Positions 35,265 through 45,262 of a stretch of 62,111 nt of DNA are shown one piece after another. Origin of the DNA: Burkholderiales bacterium (lineage in GTDB: Bacteria; Pseudomonadota; Gammaproteobacteria; Burkholderiales; SG8-39). The DNA lies in NCBI GenBank assembly GCA_020848075.1, contig JADLAV010000083.1:1-62111 (forward strand). Reading direction: 5' to 3'. Under the pieces are notes generated by a model that had not been told where the DNA came from, did not search any database, and was given only the letters and a program-made list of their open reading frames with translations. A program made the translations under genes and the position numbers. The stretch's first letter is position 1; each line of letters opens with the position of its first letter.

Positions 35265-36194
35265 GTGCTCGTCACGCGAGGGCTTGCGCCGCGGCTCGAT
35301 CGGCCGATCGCGCTCACGATCGGCAATTTCGACGGCGTTCACAAGGGTCACCAGGCGATGCTTGCGCGCCTCGCCGGCGCCGCGCGCGCGCGCGGCCTGC
35401 TGGCGAGCGTGCTCACGTTCGAGCCGCATCCGCGCGAGTTCTTCGCCCCGGCCGCGGCGCCGACGCGGCTCACCAGCCTGCGCGAGAAGCTCGAGCTGCT
35501 TGCCGCGCACGGCGTGGAGCACGTCCACGTGCAGCGCTTCGCGCGCGTCTTCGCCGCGCTGCCGGCCGAGGAATTCGTGCGCCGCATGCTCGTGCGGGCG
35601 CTCAGCGCGCGCTGGCTGCTGGTCGGCGATGACTTCCGCTTCGGCGCCAGGCGTGCCGGCGACCTCGCGCTCCTGCGGCAGCTCGCGCCCGCTCACCGCT
35701 TGGACGTCGAGGCGATGCCGAGCGTGAGCCTCGGCGCGGTGCGGGTATCGAGCTCGGCCGTGCGCGACGCCCTGGCGCGCGGCGATCTCGCGCGCGCGCG
35801 CGAGCTCCTCGGCCGCCACTACAGCATCAGCGGGCGCGTGGTGCACGGCGACAAGCTGGGACGCGCGCTCGGGTTCGCGACCGCGAACGTGCAGCTCAAG
35901 CACAATCGGCCGCCGCTCATGGGCATCTTCGCGGTGCGCGTGCACGGCGTTGCCGAGCGACCGCGCCACGGCGTGGCGAGCCTCGGGATGCGGCCGACGG
36001 TGAAGTCGGACCACCGGGCGACGCTGGAAGCGCATCTCTTCGACTTCTCGGGCGACCTGTACCGGCGCCACCTGCGCGTGGAGTTCGTGCAGAAGCTCCG
36101 CGACGAGGAGAAGTATCCCGATCTCGAGACGCTGCGCGCGCAGATCGCCCGCGACTGCGACGCCGCGCGCGCGGCGCTCGCCGCCGCGGAGTGA
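35265..36194 (+). CDS. ribF: Bifunctional riboflavin kinase / FAD synthetase
   Basis: Makes FMN and FAD from riboflavin. The 309 residues show the N-terminal adenylyltransferase domain with TIGNFDGVHKGHQAML (16-31), WLLVGDDFRFGARRAGD and VRVSSSAVRDALARGD, then the C-terminal kinase domain with GRVVHGDKLGRALGFATAN. The GTG start gives a normal N-terminus. No FMN riboswitch-like leader is seen. It is followed by ileS after 24 bp, a standard order. Confidence 0.96.
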   Translation: MLVTRGLAPRLDRPIALTIGNFDGVHKGHQAMLARLAGAARARGLLASVLTFEPHPREFFAPAAAPTRLTSLREKLELLAAHGVEHVHVQRFARVFAALPAEEFVRRMLVRALSARWLLVGDDFRFGARRAGDLALLRQLAPAHRLDVEAMPSVSLGAVRVSSSAVRDALARGDLARARELLGRHYSISGRVVHGDKLGRALGFATANVQLKHNRPPLMGIFAVRVHGVAERPRHGVASLGMRPTVKSDHRATLEAHLFDFSGDLYRRHLRVEFVQKLRDEEKYPDLETLRAQIARDCDAARAALAAAE

Positions 36195-36218
36195 ACCAGG
36201 GCTGACACGAGCAAGGCA

Positions 36219-38999
36219 ATGGCCGACTACAAGAAGACGCTGAACCTCCCGGACACGCCGTTCCCGATGCGGGGCGACCTCGCGCAGCGCGAACCGCAGT
36301 GGATCCGGCGGTGGCAGGAAACGAAGCTCTACGAGCGGATCCGCGCCGCCTCCGCCGGACGCCCGCGGTTCGTCCTGCACGACGGGCCGCCGTACGCGAA
36401 CGGCGACATCCACATCGGCCACGCGGTGAACAAGATCCTGAAGGACATGATCGTCAAGTCGAAGCAGCTGGCGGGCTTCGACGCGCCGTACGTGCCGGGC
36501 TGGGACTGCCACGGCCTGCCGATCGAGCACCAGATCGAGAAGCTCCACGGCAAGGACCTGCCGGGCAACCGGGCGCGGGCGCTCTCGCGCGCGTACGCCG
36601 CCGAGCAGATCGAGCGGCAGAAGCGCGACTTCATCCGGCTCGGCGTGCTGGGCGACTGGGACGCGCCGTACCAGACGATGGACTTCCGCACCGAGGGCGA
36701 GGAGATCCGCGCGCTCGGCCGCGTCCTCGCCTCCGGGCTGCTCTTCCGCGGCCAGAAGCCGGTGAACTGGTGCATCGACTGCGGCTCGGCGCTCGCCGAG
36801 GCCGAGGTCGAATACGAGGACCGCGTCTCCGATGCGATCGACGTCGCGTTCGAGGTGACCGGCCGGGACGCGCTCGCGCGTGCGTTCGGCCTCGCGCGCC
36901 TGCCGGCGGACACCGCGTACGCGGTGATCTGGACCACCACCCCGTGGACGATCCCCGCGAACCAGGCGGTGTGCGTGCACCCGGAGTTGCAGTACCAGCT
37001 CTCGCGCACCGCCAAGGGGCTCCTCGTGCTGGCTGCGGATCTCGCGCCCGCGGCGCTCGGGCGCTACGGCCTGCAAGGCGAGGTGCTCGCGACCGCCAAG
37101 GGCGCGGCGCTCGAGGGCGTCGGCCTGCGGCACCCGCTCTACGACCGGCAGGTCCCGGTGATCGCCGGCGGGCACGTCACGCTCGAGGCGGGCACCGGGC
37201 TCGTGCACACCGCACCGGCGCACGGCGTCGAGGACTACGAGATCGGGCAGCACTACCAGTTGCCCGTGGACAATCCGGTGGGCGACGACGGCCGGTTCTT
37301 CGCGAGCGTCGGCCTCGTCGGCGGCATGCTGGTCTGGGACGCGAACGCCGTGGTGATCGGCGAACTCGAGCGCCGCGGAGCGCTCCTCGCGCGCGCGAAG
37401 CTCACGCACAGCTACCCGCACTGCTGGCGCCACAAGACCCCGATCATCTTCCGCGCGACCACGCAGTGGTTCATCGGCATGGAGCTCGCGCGCGCGGACG
37501 GCCGCACCCTGCGGGAGACCGCGCTCGACGCGGTGAACGCCACGCGGTTCTATCCGGCGTGGGGGCAGGCGCGGCTGCACGGCATGATCGCGAACCGGCC
37601 CGACTGGTGCATCTCGCGCCAGCGGAACTGGGGCGAGCCGATCCCGTTCTTCGTGCATCGCGAGACCGGCGCGCTGCATCCGGACACGCCGGCGCTCCTC
37701 GAGCGCGCGGCGCAGGCGGTCGAGCGGGGCGGCATCGAGGCCTGGTTCGCGATGAGCGCGGCCGACTTCGGCGTGGACGCGCGCGAGTACGTCAAGCTCG
37801 ACGACACGCTCGACGTCTGGTTCGACTCGGGCACCACGCACTTCACCGTGATGCGGCGGGAGCCGGAGCGGTTCAAGTGGCCGGCGGACCTCTACCTCGA
37901 GGGCTCGGACCAGCACCGCGGCTGGTTCCACTCGTCGCTCCTCACCGCGTGCGCGATCGATGGGCGCGCGCCCTACGAGAGCCTCCTCACCCACGGCTTC
38001 GTCGTCGACGGGGCAGGCCACAAGATGTCGAAGTCGCGCGGCAACGTCATCGCGCCGCAGGAGGTCTCGGACACGCTCGGCGCGGAGATCCTGCGGCTGT
38101 GGGTCGGCGCGACCGACTACTCGGGCGAGCTCTCGATCTCGAACGAGATCCTGAAGCGGGTGGTGGAGAGCTACCGCCGGATCCGGAACACGCTGCGCTT
38201 CCTGCTCGCCAACCTCTCGGACTTCGACCACGCCAGGGACGCGCTCCCCGCCGCGGAGTGGCTCGAGATCGACCGCTATGCCGTCGCGCTCGCGGCCGCC
38301 TTCCAGGAGGAGCTCGTCGCGCACTACGCGCGCTACGAGTTCCACCTGATCGCGCAGAAGCTGCAGACCTTCGCCTCCGAGGATCTCGGCGCGTTCTATC
38401 TCGACATCCTGAAGGACCGGCTCTACACCGCGCAGGCCGACTCGAAGGCGCGGCGCTCGGCGCAGAGCGCCCTCTGGCACGTCACGCACGGCCTGCTCCG
38501 CCTCATGGCGCCGATCCTGTCGTTCACCGCCGAGGAGGCGTGGGCGGTGTTCACGGGCAACGCGGACGACAGCCTGCTCCTGCACGTCTGGCACCGCTTC
38601 CCGGAGATCCCCGAGGCGCCGCAGCTCATCGCGCGCTGGCAGCTGCTGCGCGATCTGCGCGGCGAGGTGGCGAAGGCGCTCGAGGCACTGCGCGCGGCGG
38701 GCAAGATCGGGTCGTCGCTGCAGGCGCACGTCGAGGTGCGGGCGGCGGGCGAGCGCTACGCGGCGGCCGCGCACCTCGGCGACGACCTGCGCTTCGTGCT
38801 CATCACCTCGCAGGCGGCGGTGGCGGAGGCGCCCGACGCGGCGGCCGAAGGGGTCACGGCAACGCCCAGTCCGCATGCGAAGTGCGACCGCTGCTGGCAC
38901 TACCGGGCCGACGTCGGCGCCGATCCGGCGCACCCGGCGCTCTGCGGTCGCTGCGTCGCGAATCTCTTCGGCGCGGGCGAGCCGCGCCGCTACGCATGA
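36219..38999 (+). CDS. ileS: Isoleucyl-tRNA synthetase
   Basis: A 926-residue class I synthetase. Signature HIGH (65-68, in [16 protein letters not shown]), the editing domain with [14 protein letters not shown], and KMSKS (602-606, in [12 protein letters not shown]). A C-terminal zinc finger is formed by CDRCWHYR and CGRCVANL. The bacterial zinc-finger form is typically mupirocin sensitive. It overlaps the lspA start by ATGA. No T-box leader is present. Confidence 0.98.
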   Translation: MADYKKTLNLPDTPFPMRGDLAQREPQWIRRWQETKLYERIRAASAGRPRFVLHDGPPYANGDIHIGHAVNKILKDMIVKSKQLAGFDAPYVPGWDCHGLPIEHQIEKLHGKDLPGNRARALSRAYAAEQIERQKRDFIRLGVLGDWDAPYQTMDFRTEGEEIRALGRVLASGLLFRGQKPVNWCIDCGSALAEAEVEYEDRVSDAIDVAFEVTGRDALARAFGLARLPADTAYAVIWTTTPWTIPANQAVCVHPELQYQLSRTAKGLLVLAADLAPAALGRYGLQGEVLATAKGAALEGVGLRHPLYDRQVPVIAGGHVTLEAGTGLVHTAPAHGVEDYEIGQHYQLPVDNPVGDDGRFFASVGLVGGMLVWDANAVVIGELERRGALLARAKLTHSYPHCWRHKTPIIFRATTQWFIGMELARADGRTLRETALDAVNATRFYPAWGQARLHGMIANRPDWCISRQRNWGEPIPFFVHRETGALHPDTPALLERAAQAVERGGIEAWFAMSAADFGVDAREYVKLDDTLDVWFDSGTTHFTVMRREPERFKWPADLYLEGSDQHRGWFHSSLLTACAIDGRAPYESLLTHGFVVDGAGHKMSKSRGNVIAPQEVSDTLGAEILRLWVGATDYSGELSISNEILKRVVESYRRIRNTLRFLLANLSDFDHARDALPAAEWLEIDRYAVALAAAFQEELVAHYARYEFHLIAQKLQTFASEDLGAFYLDILKDRLYTAQADSKARRSAQSALWHVTHGLLRLMAPILSFTAEEAWAVFTGNADDSLLLHVWHRFPEIPEAPQLIARWQLLRDLRGEVAKALEALRAAGKIGSSLQAHVEVRAAGERYAAAAHLGDDLRFVLITSQAAVAEAPDAAAEGVTATPSPHAKCDRCWHYRADVGADPAHPALCGRCVANLFGAGEPRRYA

Positions 39000-39553
39000 G
39001 CGCACCCGCCTCGCAGCCCTCGCGGTTGCAGGACGAGCCTCGCGGCGGTGCCGGCGGGCGGGCGAGCTGGCTCCGGGTCGCCGCCTGGCTCGCCATCGCG
39101 CTCGCCGTCGCCGTGCTCGACCAGCTGACGAAGGCCGCGATCCGATCGAGCATCGCGCCGGGCGAGGTCGTTCCGGTCACCGGCTTCTTCAACCTGGTGC
39201 TGGTGTTCAACACCGGCGCGGCGTTCAGCGTCCTCGCGGGCGCCTCGGGATGGCAGCGGGAGTTCTTCATCGGGATCGGCGCCGTCGCCGCGGCCGTGAT
39301 CCTCTATCTGCTGCGGCGCCACGGCCGCGACACGCTCTTCTGCGCCGGCCTCGCTGCGATCCTCGGCGGCGCGCTCGGCAACCTCTACGACCGCGTGCTC
39401 CTGGGGAAGGTGGTGGACTTCCTCGATTTCCACGCGCGCGGGTGGCACTGGCCGGCGTTCAACGCGGCCGACTCCGCGATCACCGTCGGCGCCGCGCTCG
39501 TGATCGCGGACACGCTGCTCGCGGGGCGACGCAAAACCCGCGCCTCGGGGTAG
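38996..39553 (+). CDS. lspA: Lipoprotein signal peptidase
   Basis: Signal peptidase II, 185 residues with four membrane helices. Catalytic aspartates are in GNLYDRV and [11 protein letters not shown], the conserved active-site pair, and [11 protein letters not shown] is also family specific. It processes lipoproteins such as those at 4.0, 6.1 and 20 kb. The N-terminus ([18 protein letters not shown]) is longer than usual and polar. It is coupled to ileS. fkpB, found between lspA and ispH in Enterobacteria, is absent. Confidence 0.96.
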   Translation: MSAPASQPSRLQDEPRGGAGGRASWLRVAAWLAIALAVAVLDQLTKAAIRSSIAPGEVVPVTGFFNLVLVFNTGAAFSVLAGASGWQREFFIGIGAVAAAVILYLLRRHGRDTLFCAGLAAILGGALGNLYDRVLLGKVVDFLDFHARGWHWPAFNAADSAITVGAALVIADTLLAGRRKTRASG

Positions 39554-39573
39554 GGATCCGGCGCGAGGCGCGA

Positions 39574-39582
39574 TGCTAGAAT
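39574..39582 (+). promoter_or_regulatory. Extended -10 promoter of ispH
   Basis: TGCTAGAAT, 29 bp before the ispH start, gives ispH a promoter of its own although lspA ends just 57 bp upstream. Confidence 0.45.
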
Positions 39583-39610
39583 CGTCGCCGAGCCGGCGCG
39601 CGCGTCATTC

Positions 39611-40534
39611 ATGGAAATCATCCTCGCCAACCCCCGCGGCTTCTGCGCCGGCGTCGACCGCGCGATCGAGATCGTCGAGCACGCGCTCGAACGCCACGGC
39701 GCGCCGATCTACGTGCGCCACGAGATCGTGCACAACCGCTTCGTCGTCGACCGCCTGCGCGCGAAGGGCGCCGTGTTCGTCGAGGCGCTGGCGGAGGTGC
39801 CGCCGGGCGCCACCGTGATATTCTCCGCGCACGGCGTATCGAAGGCGGTGCAGAAGGAGGCGGCCGCGCGCGGGCTGCGCGTGTTCGACGCCACCTGCCC
39901 GCTCGTGACCAAGGTGCACGTCGAGCTCGCGAAGCGCCGCGCCGAGGCGCGCGAGGTCGTGATGATCGGCCACCGCGGCCACCCCGAGGTGGAGGGCACG
40001 ATGGGGCAGTCCACCGGCGGGATGCACCTCGTCGAGAACGTCGGCGACGTGGCGCGGCTCGTGGTGCGGGACCCTGAGAAGCTCGCCTACGTCACCCAGA
40101 CCACGCTCTCGGTGGACGACGCCGCCGCGATCGTGGCGGCGCTCCGGCGGCGCTTTCCGGAGATCATCGGGCCGAAGAAGGACGACATCTGCTACGCGAC
40201 GCAGAACCGCCAGGACGCGGTGAAGCTGCTCGCGCGCGAGGCCGACCTCGTGATCGTCGTCGGATCGCCGAACAGCTCGAACTCCAACCGCCTGCGCGAA
40301 GTCGCGCAGAACATGGGCGTGCCCGCGTACATGGTCGATGATGCCGCCGACCTGCGCGCCGAGTGGCTCGAAGGCAAGCGGCGCGTCGGCGTCACCGCCG
40401 GCGCCTCCGCGCCCGAGGTGCTGGTGCAGGACGTGATCGACCGCCTGAAGGCGCTCGGCGCCGGCCGCGTGCGCACGCTGGCGGGCGTCGCCGAGCACGT
40501 CAGCTTCCCGCTGCCAAAGGGATTGCACGCGTAG
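39611..40534 (+). CDS. ispH: 4-hydroxy-3-methylbut-2-enyl diphosphate reductase
   Basis: Last enzyme of the MEP pathway, an iron-sulfur reductase producing IPP and DMAPP. The three cluster cysteines are in [12 protein letters not shown] (Cys12), [11 protein letters not shown] and [10 protein letters not shown]. His residues HGV and [11 protein letters not shown] are conserved. The 307-residue length is normal. It completes, with dxs and ispA, the isoprenoid genes in this window. Confidence 0.97.
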   Translation: MEIILANPRGFCAGVDRAIEIVEHALERHGAPIYVRHEIVHNRFVVDRLRAKGAVFVEALAEVPPGATVIFSAHGVSKAVQKEAAARGLRVFDATCPLVTKVHVELAKRRAEAREVVMIGHRGHPEVEGTMGQSTGGMHLVENVGDVARLVVRDPEKLAYVTQTTLSVDDAAAIVAALRRRFPEIIGPKKDDICYATQNRQDAVKLLAREADLVIVVGSPNSSNSNRLREVAQNMGVPAYMVDDAADLRAEWLEGKRRVGVTAGASAPEVLVQDVIDRLKALGAGRVRTLAGVAEHVSFPLPKGLHA

Positions 40535-40564
40535 GCGCCCGCGATCCGGCGCTCGCGCCGCGAG

Positions 40565-40576
40565 CCGTAAATACGG
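40565..40576. promoter_or_regulatory. Palindromic operator candidate of the toxin-antitoxin operon
   Basis: CCGTA-AA-TACGG, a perfect inverted repeat, lies 13 bp before the antitoxin ATG and directly touches a -10-like TAATAT (40577-40582). Ribbon-helix-helix antitoxins bind such short palindromes over their own promoter. Confidence 0.5.
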
Positions 40577-40589
40577 TAATATGGGCGGC

Positions 40590-40850
40590 ATGAAGACGAC
40601 CATCGAGATTCCGGATCCGCTGTTCCGCAGGGCCAAGTCCAAGGCCGCCGAGCGCGGCCAGACGCTGAAGCAGCTCGTGACCGAGGCGCTGCAGGAGAAG
40701 CTCGCCGCCGACACGGGCAGGGCGCACGCCGGCGAGCCCGAGTGGATGCGGGGATTCGGCAAGCTGCGCCGCCTGCGCCGGGAGACGGCGCGCATTCAGG
40801 CGCGGATCGACGAAGCCTTCGAGGTGATCGAGCCCGAGGATCGGGCGTGA
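40590..40850 (+). CDS. Antitoxin, VapB-like (ribbon-helix-helix)
   Basis: An 86-residue protein. The N-terminus MKTTIEIPDPLFRRAKSKAA with LKQLVTEAL is a typical ribbon-helix-helix DNA-binding segment. The C-terminal half (RLRRETARIQARIDEAFEVI) is the charged helix that would wrap the toxin. It overlaps the toxin gene by GTGA. An ATG at 40581 (MGGMKTT) is possible. It would neutralise the PIN toxin and repress its own promoter. Confidence 0.82.
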   Translation: MKTTIEIPDPLFRRAKSKAAERGQTLKQLVTEALQEKLAADTGRAHAGEPEWMRGFGKLRRLRRETARIQARIDEAFEVIEPEDRA

Positions 40851-41224
40851 TCCTAGATACCAACGCGCTGTCCGCTTTCGTGGATGGCGACGCCGAGGTG
40901 GGGGAGGTGCTGCGCCGGCAGGCGCGCGCGGCGATTCCGGCCATCGTGCTCGGCGAGTTCCGCTACGGCATCGCGGAGTCCCGGCATCGCTCGGCCTACG
41001 AAGCATGGCTTGCGTCCGAGCTGCCTCGCTTCGACGTCCTCGCGGTGACCGACGCGACCGCCGTCGCCTATGCCGCGCTGCGGGTGGCGCTCAGGCGATC
41101 GGGCCGCCCGATTCCGGCCAACGACGCCTGGATCGCAGCGCTCGCGATCCAGCACGGGATGCCCGTGCTGAGCCGGGATCAGCACTTCGACGCGGTGCCT
41201 GGCATCGAGCGAACGAGCTGGTAG
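40847..41224 (+). CDS. PIN-domain toxin, VapC-like ribonuclease
   Basis: A 125-residue PIN domain. The acidic active-site set is complete: Asp4 (ILDTNALSAF), Glu37 (LGEFRYG), Asp93 (ANDAWIAALA) and Asp111 (LSRDQHFD). VapC toxins cut specific RNAs (often initiator tRNA or rRNA) in a magnesium-dependent manner. The GTG start overlaps the antitoxin stop, a usual toxin-antitoxin coupling. The pair lies after ispH and may have been acquired, though base composition is like the neighbours. Confidence 0.85.
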   Translation: MILDTNALSAFVDGDAEVGEVLRRQARAAIPAIVLGEFRYGIAESRHRSAYEAWLASELPRFDVLAVTDATAVAYAALRVALRRSGRPIPANDAWIAALAIQHGMPVLSRDQHFDAVPGIERTSW

Positions 41225-41324
41225 GCGTCGGGGCGCAGGTCATTTCGCAGGCTCGGCCACCGACGCGACGCCGGGCGGTCGGTTGCACCGTCTGGCGAAC
41301 GCGGTCTCGCGGATCGCCGCCCGG

Positions 41325-41365
41325 CAAGAAAAAGCCCGCGCGTGACGACGGCGTCACGCGCGGGC
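41325..41365 (-). terminator. Strong rho-independent terminator of the pilin operon
   Basis: The 13-bp perfect stem GCCCGCGCGTGAC / GTCACGCGCGGGC (41334-41346 and 41353-41365, loop of 6) is followed on the minus strand by TTTTTCTTGC. It lies 27 bp past the pilY1 stop. Confidence 0.93.
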
Positions 41366-41391
41366 CCGCTGGGCGGGAAGATCTCTTGCCG

Positions 41392-44300
41392 CTACTGCGT
41401 GATCTCCCGCCAGGTGACGCGTTTGCCGCTCGGCGCGCCCGAGGCGATCGGCGCGTTGAACGTCTGCGGCGTGCCGCTCGAGTCCATGCCGATCACGACG
41501 ATCCGCCCGTCGGGCAGCCGGATCACGTTGATCCCGACCGCGAGCGCGCTCGAGAGCTTCGATCCGACCGGTTGTGTGGCGCCCGCGGGCGAGAGGCCGG
41601 TCGAGTAGTCGAAGTAGTTCTTGTAGCTGTAGCCGCCCGGCTCGCACGCCGAGTTGCCGGGCACGTTGGAGGCCACCACCAGCGTCCCGAGCTGGAGCTT
41701 CATGTCGACGTTCACGCGCTCGCCGCTGTCGGCGAGGTCGACGTACCAGCCCTTCGTCGAATCGCAGTTCCCGGTCTTGGCGTCGCAGGTCACGAACCGG
41801 TCGGTGCCGACCATGCTCATGTCGAGCTTCTTCAGCGCGGCCCGCAGGTCCGTGTACGCCGGCGAGGCCGTGGTGAGCGGGTCGCGGATCGCGTAGATGC
41901 TCTGCTTCTGTGTGCTCGACACGTCGGTCGCGCCGAGATACAGCCCGGTGGCCACGTAGACGAACGGTGCGGGCGGGCTGCCCACCTCGGCGAGCTCGGG
42001 CCGCGTCGTGAGCGGCTGCGGCGTGCCGGTCGCGTCCTTCACGGTCGCGAGCAGCGTCGCCTCGCGTCCCGCGGGCGGCATGATCGGATTGCCGCTCGAG
42101 TCCACCGAGTCGTTCACGTCGAAGCGCCAGATGTTGCCGAGGAGATCGGTGCCGTACACCCGCGCCGTGGTGTTGTTCTGTGACGCGTTGCCGCTCACCC
42201 AGTTGCGGATCTTGGCGAGCCCGCTCGGCGTGGTCGTGTCGCCGGCGCCGGTGCCGATCTTGTAGAGGATCTCGCCGGTCATGGCGTTGAGGACGTAGAG
42301 GTAGCCCTTGCCGTCGCCCGGGCTCACGTTGTTGTAGCCGGAGGTGACGAACACGACCCACCGCCCGTCCTCCAGCTTGCTGATCACCGGGTTGCCGTAG
42401 CTGTAGCCGAGATCGCAGTCGGAGAACTTGTTGGTCGGGCCGAAGCAGGTGGTGGACGCCGCGAACTCCCACAGCGCCTTCGGGTTCGTCGGGTCGGTGA
42501 CGTCGAGCGCGTAGTAGGCCCGGCCGCCCTTGCTCAGACCGCCGACGAGGATGGTCTTCCAGGTGCCGCCCGCCGTATCGAACACGTCACCCACCGCGGG
42601 AGTCGCGTCCACGGTGTACTCGTGCAGCTTCGCCCAGTTGGTGTCCGCCAGCCGGTGGAGCCGCGGCAGCACCGCGCGCGGAATGAACGTCCAGGCCTCC
42701 TCGCCGCCCTGGGTGTCCGCGACCGACGTGCCGGAATAGAAGGCGTGCAGCATGCCGTCGTTCGCCGCCGCGTAGACGATCGGTGTGCGGCTCGCGTAGG
42801 AGGTCTTGAAGGTGTCGTAGCCGGTGTCCGCGTAGTCGAAGTACGGCTGGCGCACGTACACCGGCTGCGAGTTCACGACGTCGCCCAGCACGTGCTTGCG
42901 CGCGCGGTAGAGCCTGGTCGCGCTGTTCGGCTGGAAGTCCTCGAGGCCGCGCTGGCCGCGGACGAAGTTCACCAGGTTCGCGCCGGCCGCCGCGGTGCGC
43001 TGGTCGACCGTCGCGTTGGTGCCGTCGGTCATGAGGCCCCACTGCGTGAAGTCCGCCACCTGGCTCGCACCGAAGTACGCCTGCTCGGTCGGGTCGAGGT
43101 TGGTCGCCGGCGAGCCGGTCGGGTTACCCGCGCCGTCGCAGGTCGAAGTGTTCCAGGCGAAGTTCACCAGGTTCGATCCTCCGGAGCCCGGGCGATGCAG
43201 GTAGATCGTGCGCCCGTCGCACGCCGCCTTGGTGCGCGCGTCGAGCTTCGCCTGCGCCGACCAGACGGTCGCCGGGAGCACGGCGCCGGTCGAGAGGTCG
43301 ATCTCGTGCGCCTGGATGTCGCCGGACCAGTCGCCGGTCGTGTAGGTCGGCGTGAAGACGAGGCGGTCGGTCAGCGTCGGCTCGAGGCTCGAGGTCGCCG
43401 CGGCCGCGGCCGCGGAGAGCCGCACCTGGATCGCCGAGAGCGCCGTCTGCAGCGAGACCGCGAGCGAGGTCGGGTCGGTGGCGCTGAAATTCTGCCCGCG
43501 CCCGTTCACCGCGGCGTGCCAGAGGTCGTCGATCCGGGCTTTCTGATCGTTCGTGTTGCCGCTGCCCGAGTTCGACGGGTTCGGGTTTGGCCAGCCCTTC
43601 GTGCCGGCGCGGAGCGCCGAGAAGTCGCCGGTGCCTGACTTGTAGTCGGGCGTGAAGTTGAGCTGGCCCGAGAGGCCGAGGCCCACCGTGAAGGTCGTCA
43701 TGTGCTGCCACTGCGCCTTGTCGTCCTCGGTCCCGGTGCCGGCCTGCGGCACGTCGTCCTTGCTGACGTCGTCGCCCGCGGCGTTCTTCGCGCCGGCCGG
43801 ACGCAGGTCGGTGTGGTAGTAGTACTCGGCCACGTCGGCGAGGGTGTTGCCGACGCCGCCGGTCGCCACGAAGCTCGGACTGCCCGTCGTAGAGCTCACC
43901 GTCGTCCAGCCGGACGTCTTGGAGTCGCACACGTTGGTCGAGGTCGTCGGTCCGTAGCTCGTGCCGGTGGACGTCGTTCCGTCCTGCTTCACTGTGGTCG
44001 TGACGGTTTGAACGCGCGTCTGATAGGTCTTGCGATTGCCCAACGGCGAGCAGGACGGGAGCCCCGAAGTTCGCGACTGGTAGGTCTCCTGGTTGTTGGT
44101 GACGACCGTGACCGTGTTGACCGGCCCGCCGTCGTACATCGGCAGCGGAGTGACGCCGAGGTTCGCGTCCTGGTTGTCCATCGTCTGCCCGTTGGTCTTC
44201 TGGCCGTAGCCGTAGTTCCAGTAGCCGTCGGTCGTGAGGATCGCGAAGTTCTGCTGGCAGGAGAACTGGATCGGGTCGTCCGGCATGCCCTGGTTGATCC

Positions 44301-45219
44301 CGGTCGTGATGCCGGCGTAGTGGCGGCCGACGCGCGAGAGCGCCTGGCGGAGCGGCGTCCAGCTGTTGGGCACCTGCTGGTAGAACTTGGCGAACCAGTT
44401 CGCCTTTTGCGTCGGGGTGAAGTTGTCGATCTTGAGGTAGTAGGCCGGCTTCACGGTGACGGTCGTGGTGTCGTTGCCGCAGCTCGAGCCGTCCGGGCAG
44501 ATCGTGATGAAGCCCACGCGGAAGGTGTCGTTCAGGCCGACGAAGGCGCGGCCCGCCGCGCTCTTCATCATCATCATCCGCGTGCGGTAGTACTGGAACC
44601 AGTTCGCGAAGTTCTGCTGCTCGGTCGCGGTGTTGATGCGGACCTTGGTCCAGGTGCCGTTCGCGGTGGTCACCGTATGTGGGTAGTTGCTGCTGGAGTT
44701 CGCGCCGCAGTCGTTGTTGTTCGGCAGCGTTCCCGCCACCTTCGGTGTCCATGCGTAGTAGTACGCCGGCTCCTTCGAGGAGGAGCTGTTCGGCTGGAAA
44801 TTCTTGCTCAAGTCCACCGATCCGCCCGGGTTGTTCGAGGGGAAGGGGTCGTACTCCGCATTGGTGAAACTCGCGTTGGGGAAGTCGGTCCCGTCCGCAT
44901 TCTTCGCCGGCTGGTAAGTGTTCGCCGGGTTGTAGTAGATCGTGTTGCAGAGGTAGCTCTTGCCGCCGGTGTCGCCGTCGTAGCTTTGCGCGTCGTCCGG
45001 CATGTAGGTCGAGTCCATGCTGCCCGAGGCGTCGAGGATGAACATGACGTTCGGCGGGATCTGCGCGGTCGACGAGCTCGCGAGCGGCGAGTTCGCGATG
45101 TCGGTGAGCGCGGCCATCGCGTACGGCGGCGTCGCGAGGAAGGTGAAGAGCGTCGCCCCGGCGACGATCCGCCGGATGCGCCGCACGCGGGAGCTCGGGA
45201 TGCGAGGCCTGGCATTCAT
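41392..45219 (-). CDS. pilY1: PilY1-like type IV pilus tip adhesin/assembly protein
   Basis: A 1275-residue exported protein. Signal sequence to about 36 (ATLFTFLATPPYAMA). The N-terminal region has a von Willebrand A domain with MIDAS motif ILDASGSMD (Asp63, Ser65, Ser67). The C-terminal third is the PilC/PilY1 beta-propeller: KILVGGLSKGGRAYYALDVT, NPVISKLEDGRWVVFVTSGY and KGYLYVLNAMTGEILYK are blades. DVNDSVDSSGNP may be a calcium loop. PilY1 sits at the pilus tip and supports adhesion, extension and surface sensing. ATG 45219 has AGGAGG upstream; GTG 45237 is less likely. Last gene of the minor pilin operon. Confidence 0.94.
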   Translation of the reverse strand: MNARPRIPSSRVRRIRRIVAGATLFTFLATPPYAMAALTDIANSPLASSSTAQIPPNVMFILDASGSMDSTYMPDDAQSYDGDTGGKSYLCNTIYYNPANTYQPAKNADGTDFPNASFTNAEYDPFPSNNPGGSVDLSKNFQPNSSSSKEPAYYYAWTPKVAGTLPNNNDCGANSSSNYPHTVTTANGTWTKVRINTATEQQNFANWFQYYRTRMMMMKSAAGRAFVGLNDTFRVGFITICPDGSSCGNDTTTVTVKPAYYLKIDNFTPTQKANWFAKFYQQVPNSWTPLRQALSRVGRHYAGITTGINQGMPDDPIQFSCQQNFAILTTDGYWNYGYGQKTNGQTMDNQDANLGVTPLPMYDGGPVNTVTVVTNNQETYQSRTSGLPSCSPLGNRKTYQTRVQTVTTTVKQDGTTSTGTSYGPTTSTNVCDSKTSGWTTVSSTTGSPSFVATGGVGNTLADVAEYYYHTDLRPAGAKNAAGDDVSKDDVPQAGTGTEDDKAQWQHMTTFTVGLGLSGQLNFTPDYKSGTGDFSALRAGTKGWPNPNPSNSGSGNTNDQKARIDDLWHAAVNGRGQNFSATDPTSLAVSLQTALSAIQVRLSAAAAAATSSLEPTLTDRLVFTPTYTTGDWSGDIQAHEIDLSTGAVLPATVWSAQAKLDARTKAACDGRTIYLHRPGSGGSNLVNFAWNTSTCDGAGNPTGSPATNLDPTEQAYFGASQVADFTQWGLMTDGTNATVDQRTAAAGANLVNFVRGQRGLEDFQPNSATRLYRARKHVLGDVVNSQPVYVRQPYFDYADTGYDTFKTSYASRTPIVYAAANDGMLHAFYSGTSVADTQGGEEAWTFIPRAVLPRLHRLADTNWAKLHEYTVDATPAVGDVFDTAGGTWKTILVGGLSKGGRAYYALDVTDPTNPKALWEFAASTTCFGPTNKFSDCDLGYSYGNPVISKLEDGRWVVFVTSGYNNVSPGDGKGYLYVLNAMTGEILYKIGTGAGDTTTPSGLAKIRNWVSGNASQNNTTARVYGTDLLGNIWRFDVNDSVDSSGNPIMPPAGREATLLATVKDATGTPQPLTTRPELAEVGSPPAPFVYVATGLYLGATDVSSTQKQSIYAIRDPLTTASPAYTDLRAALKKLDMSMVGTDRFVTCDAKTGNCDSTKGWYVDLADSGERVNVDMKLQLGTLVVASNVPGNSACEPGGYSYKNYFDYSTGLSPAGATQPVGSKLSSALAVGINVIRLPDGRIVVIGMDSSGTPQTFNAPIASGAPSGKRVTWREITQ

Positions 45220-45262
45220 CTGGAACCTCCTGGACACTTGGATTCCCTCATCCTTTGCGGGT

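Noticed and set aside
35229-39005. A 1258-codon open frame on the minus strand opposite ribF, ileS and lspA
   Set aside because: It is antisense to well-identified genes, has an Arg/Ala/Glu-rich composition typical of GC-rich shadow frames and shows no domain.
39554-39610. A hidden fkpB gene between lspA and ispH
   Set aside because: Only 57 bp are available, and they hold a promoter-like element.
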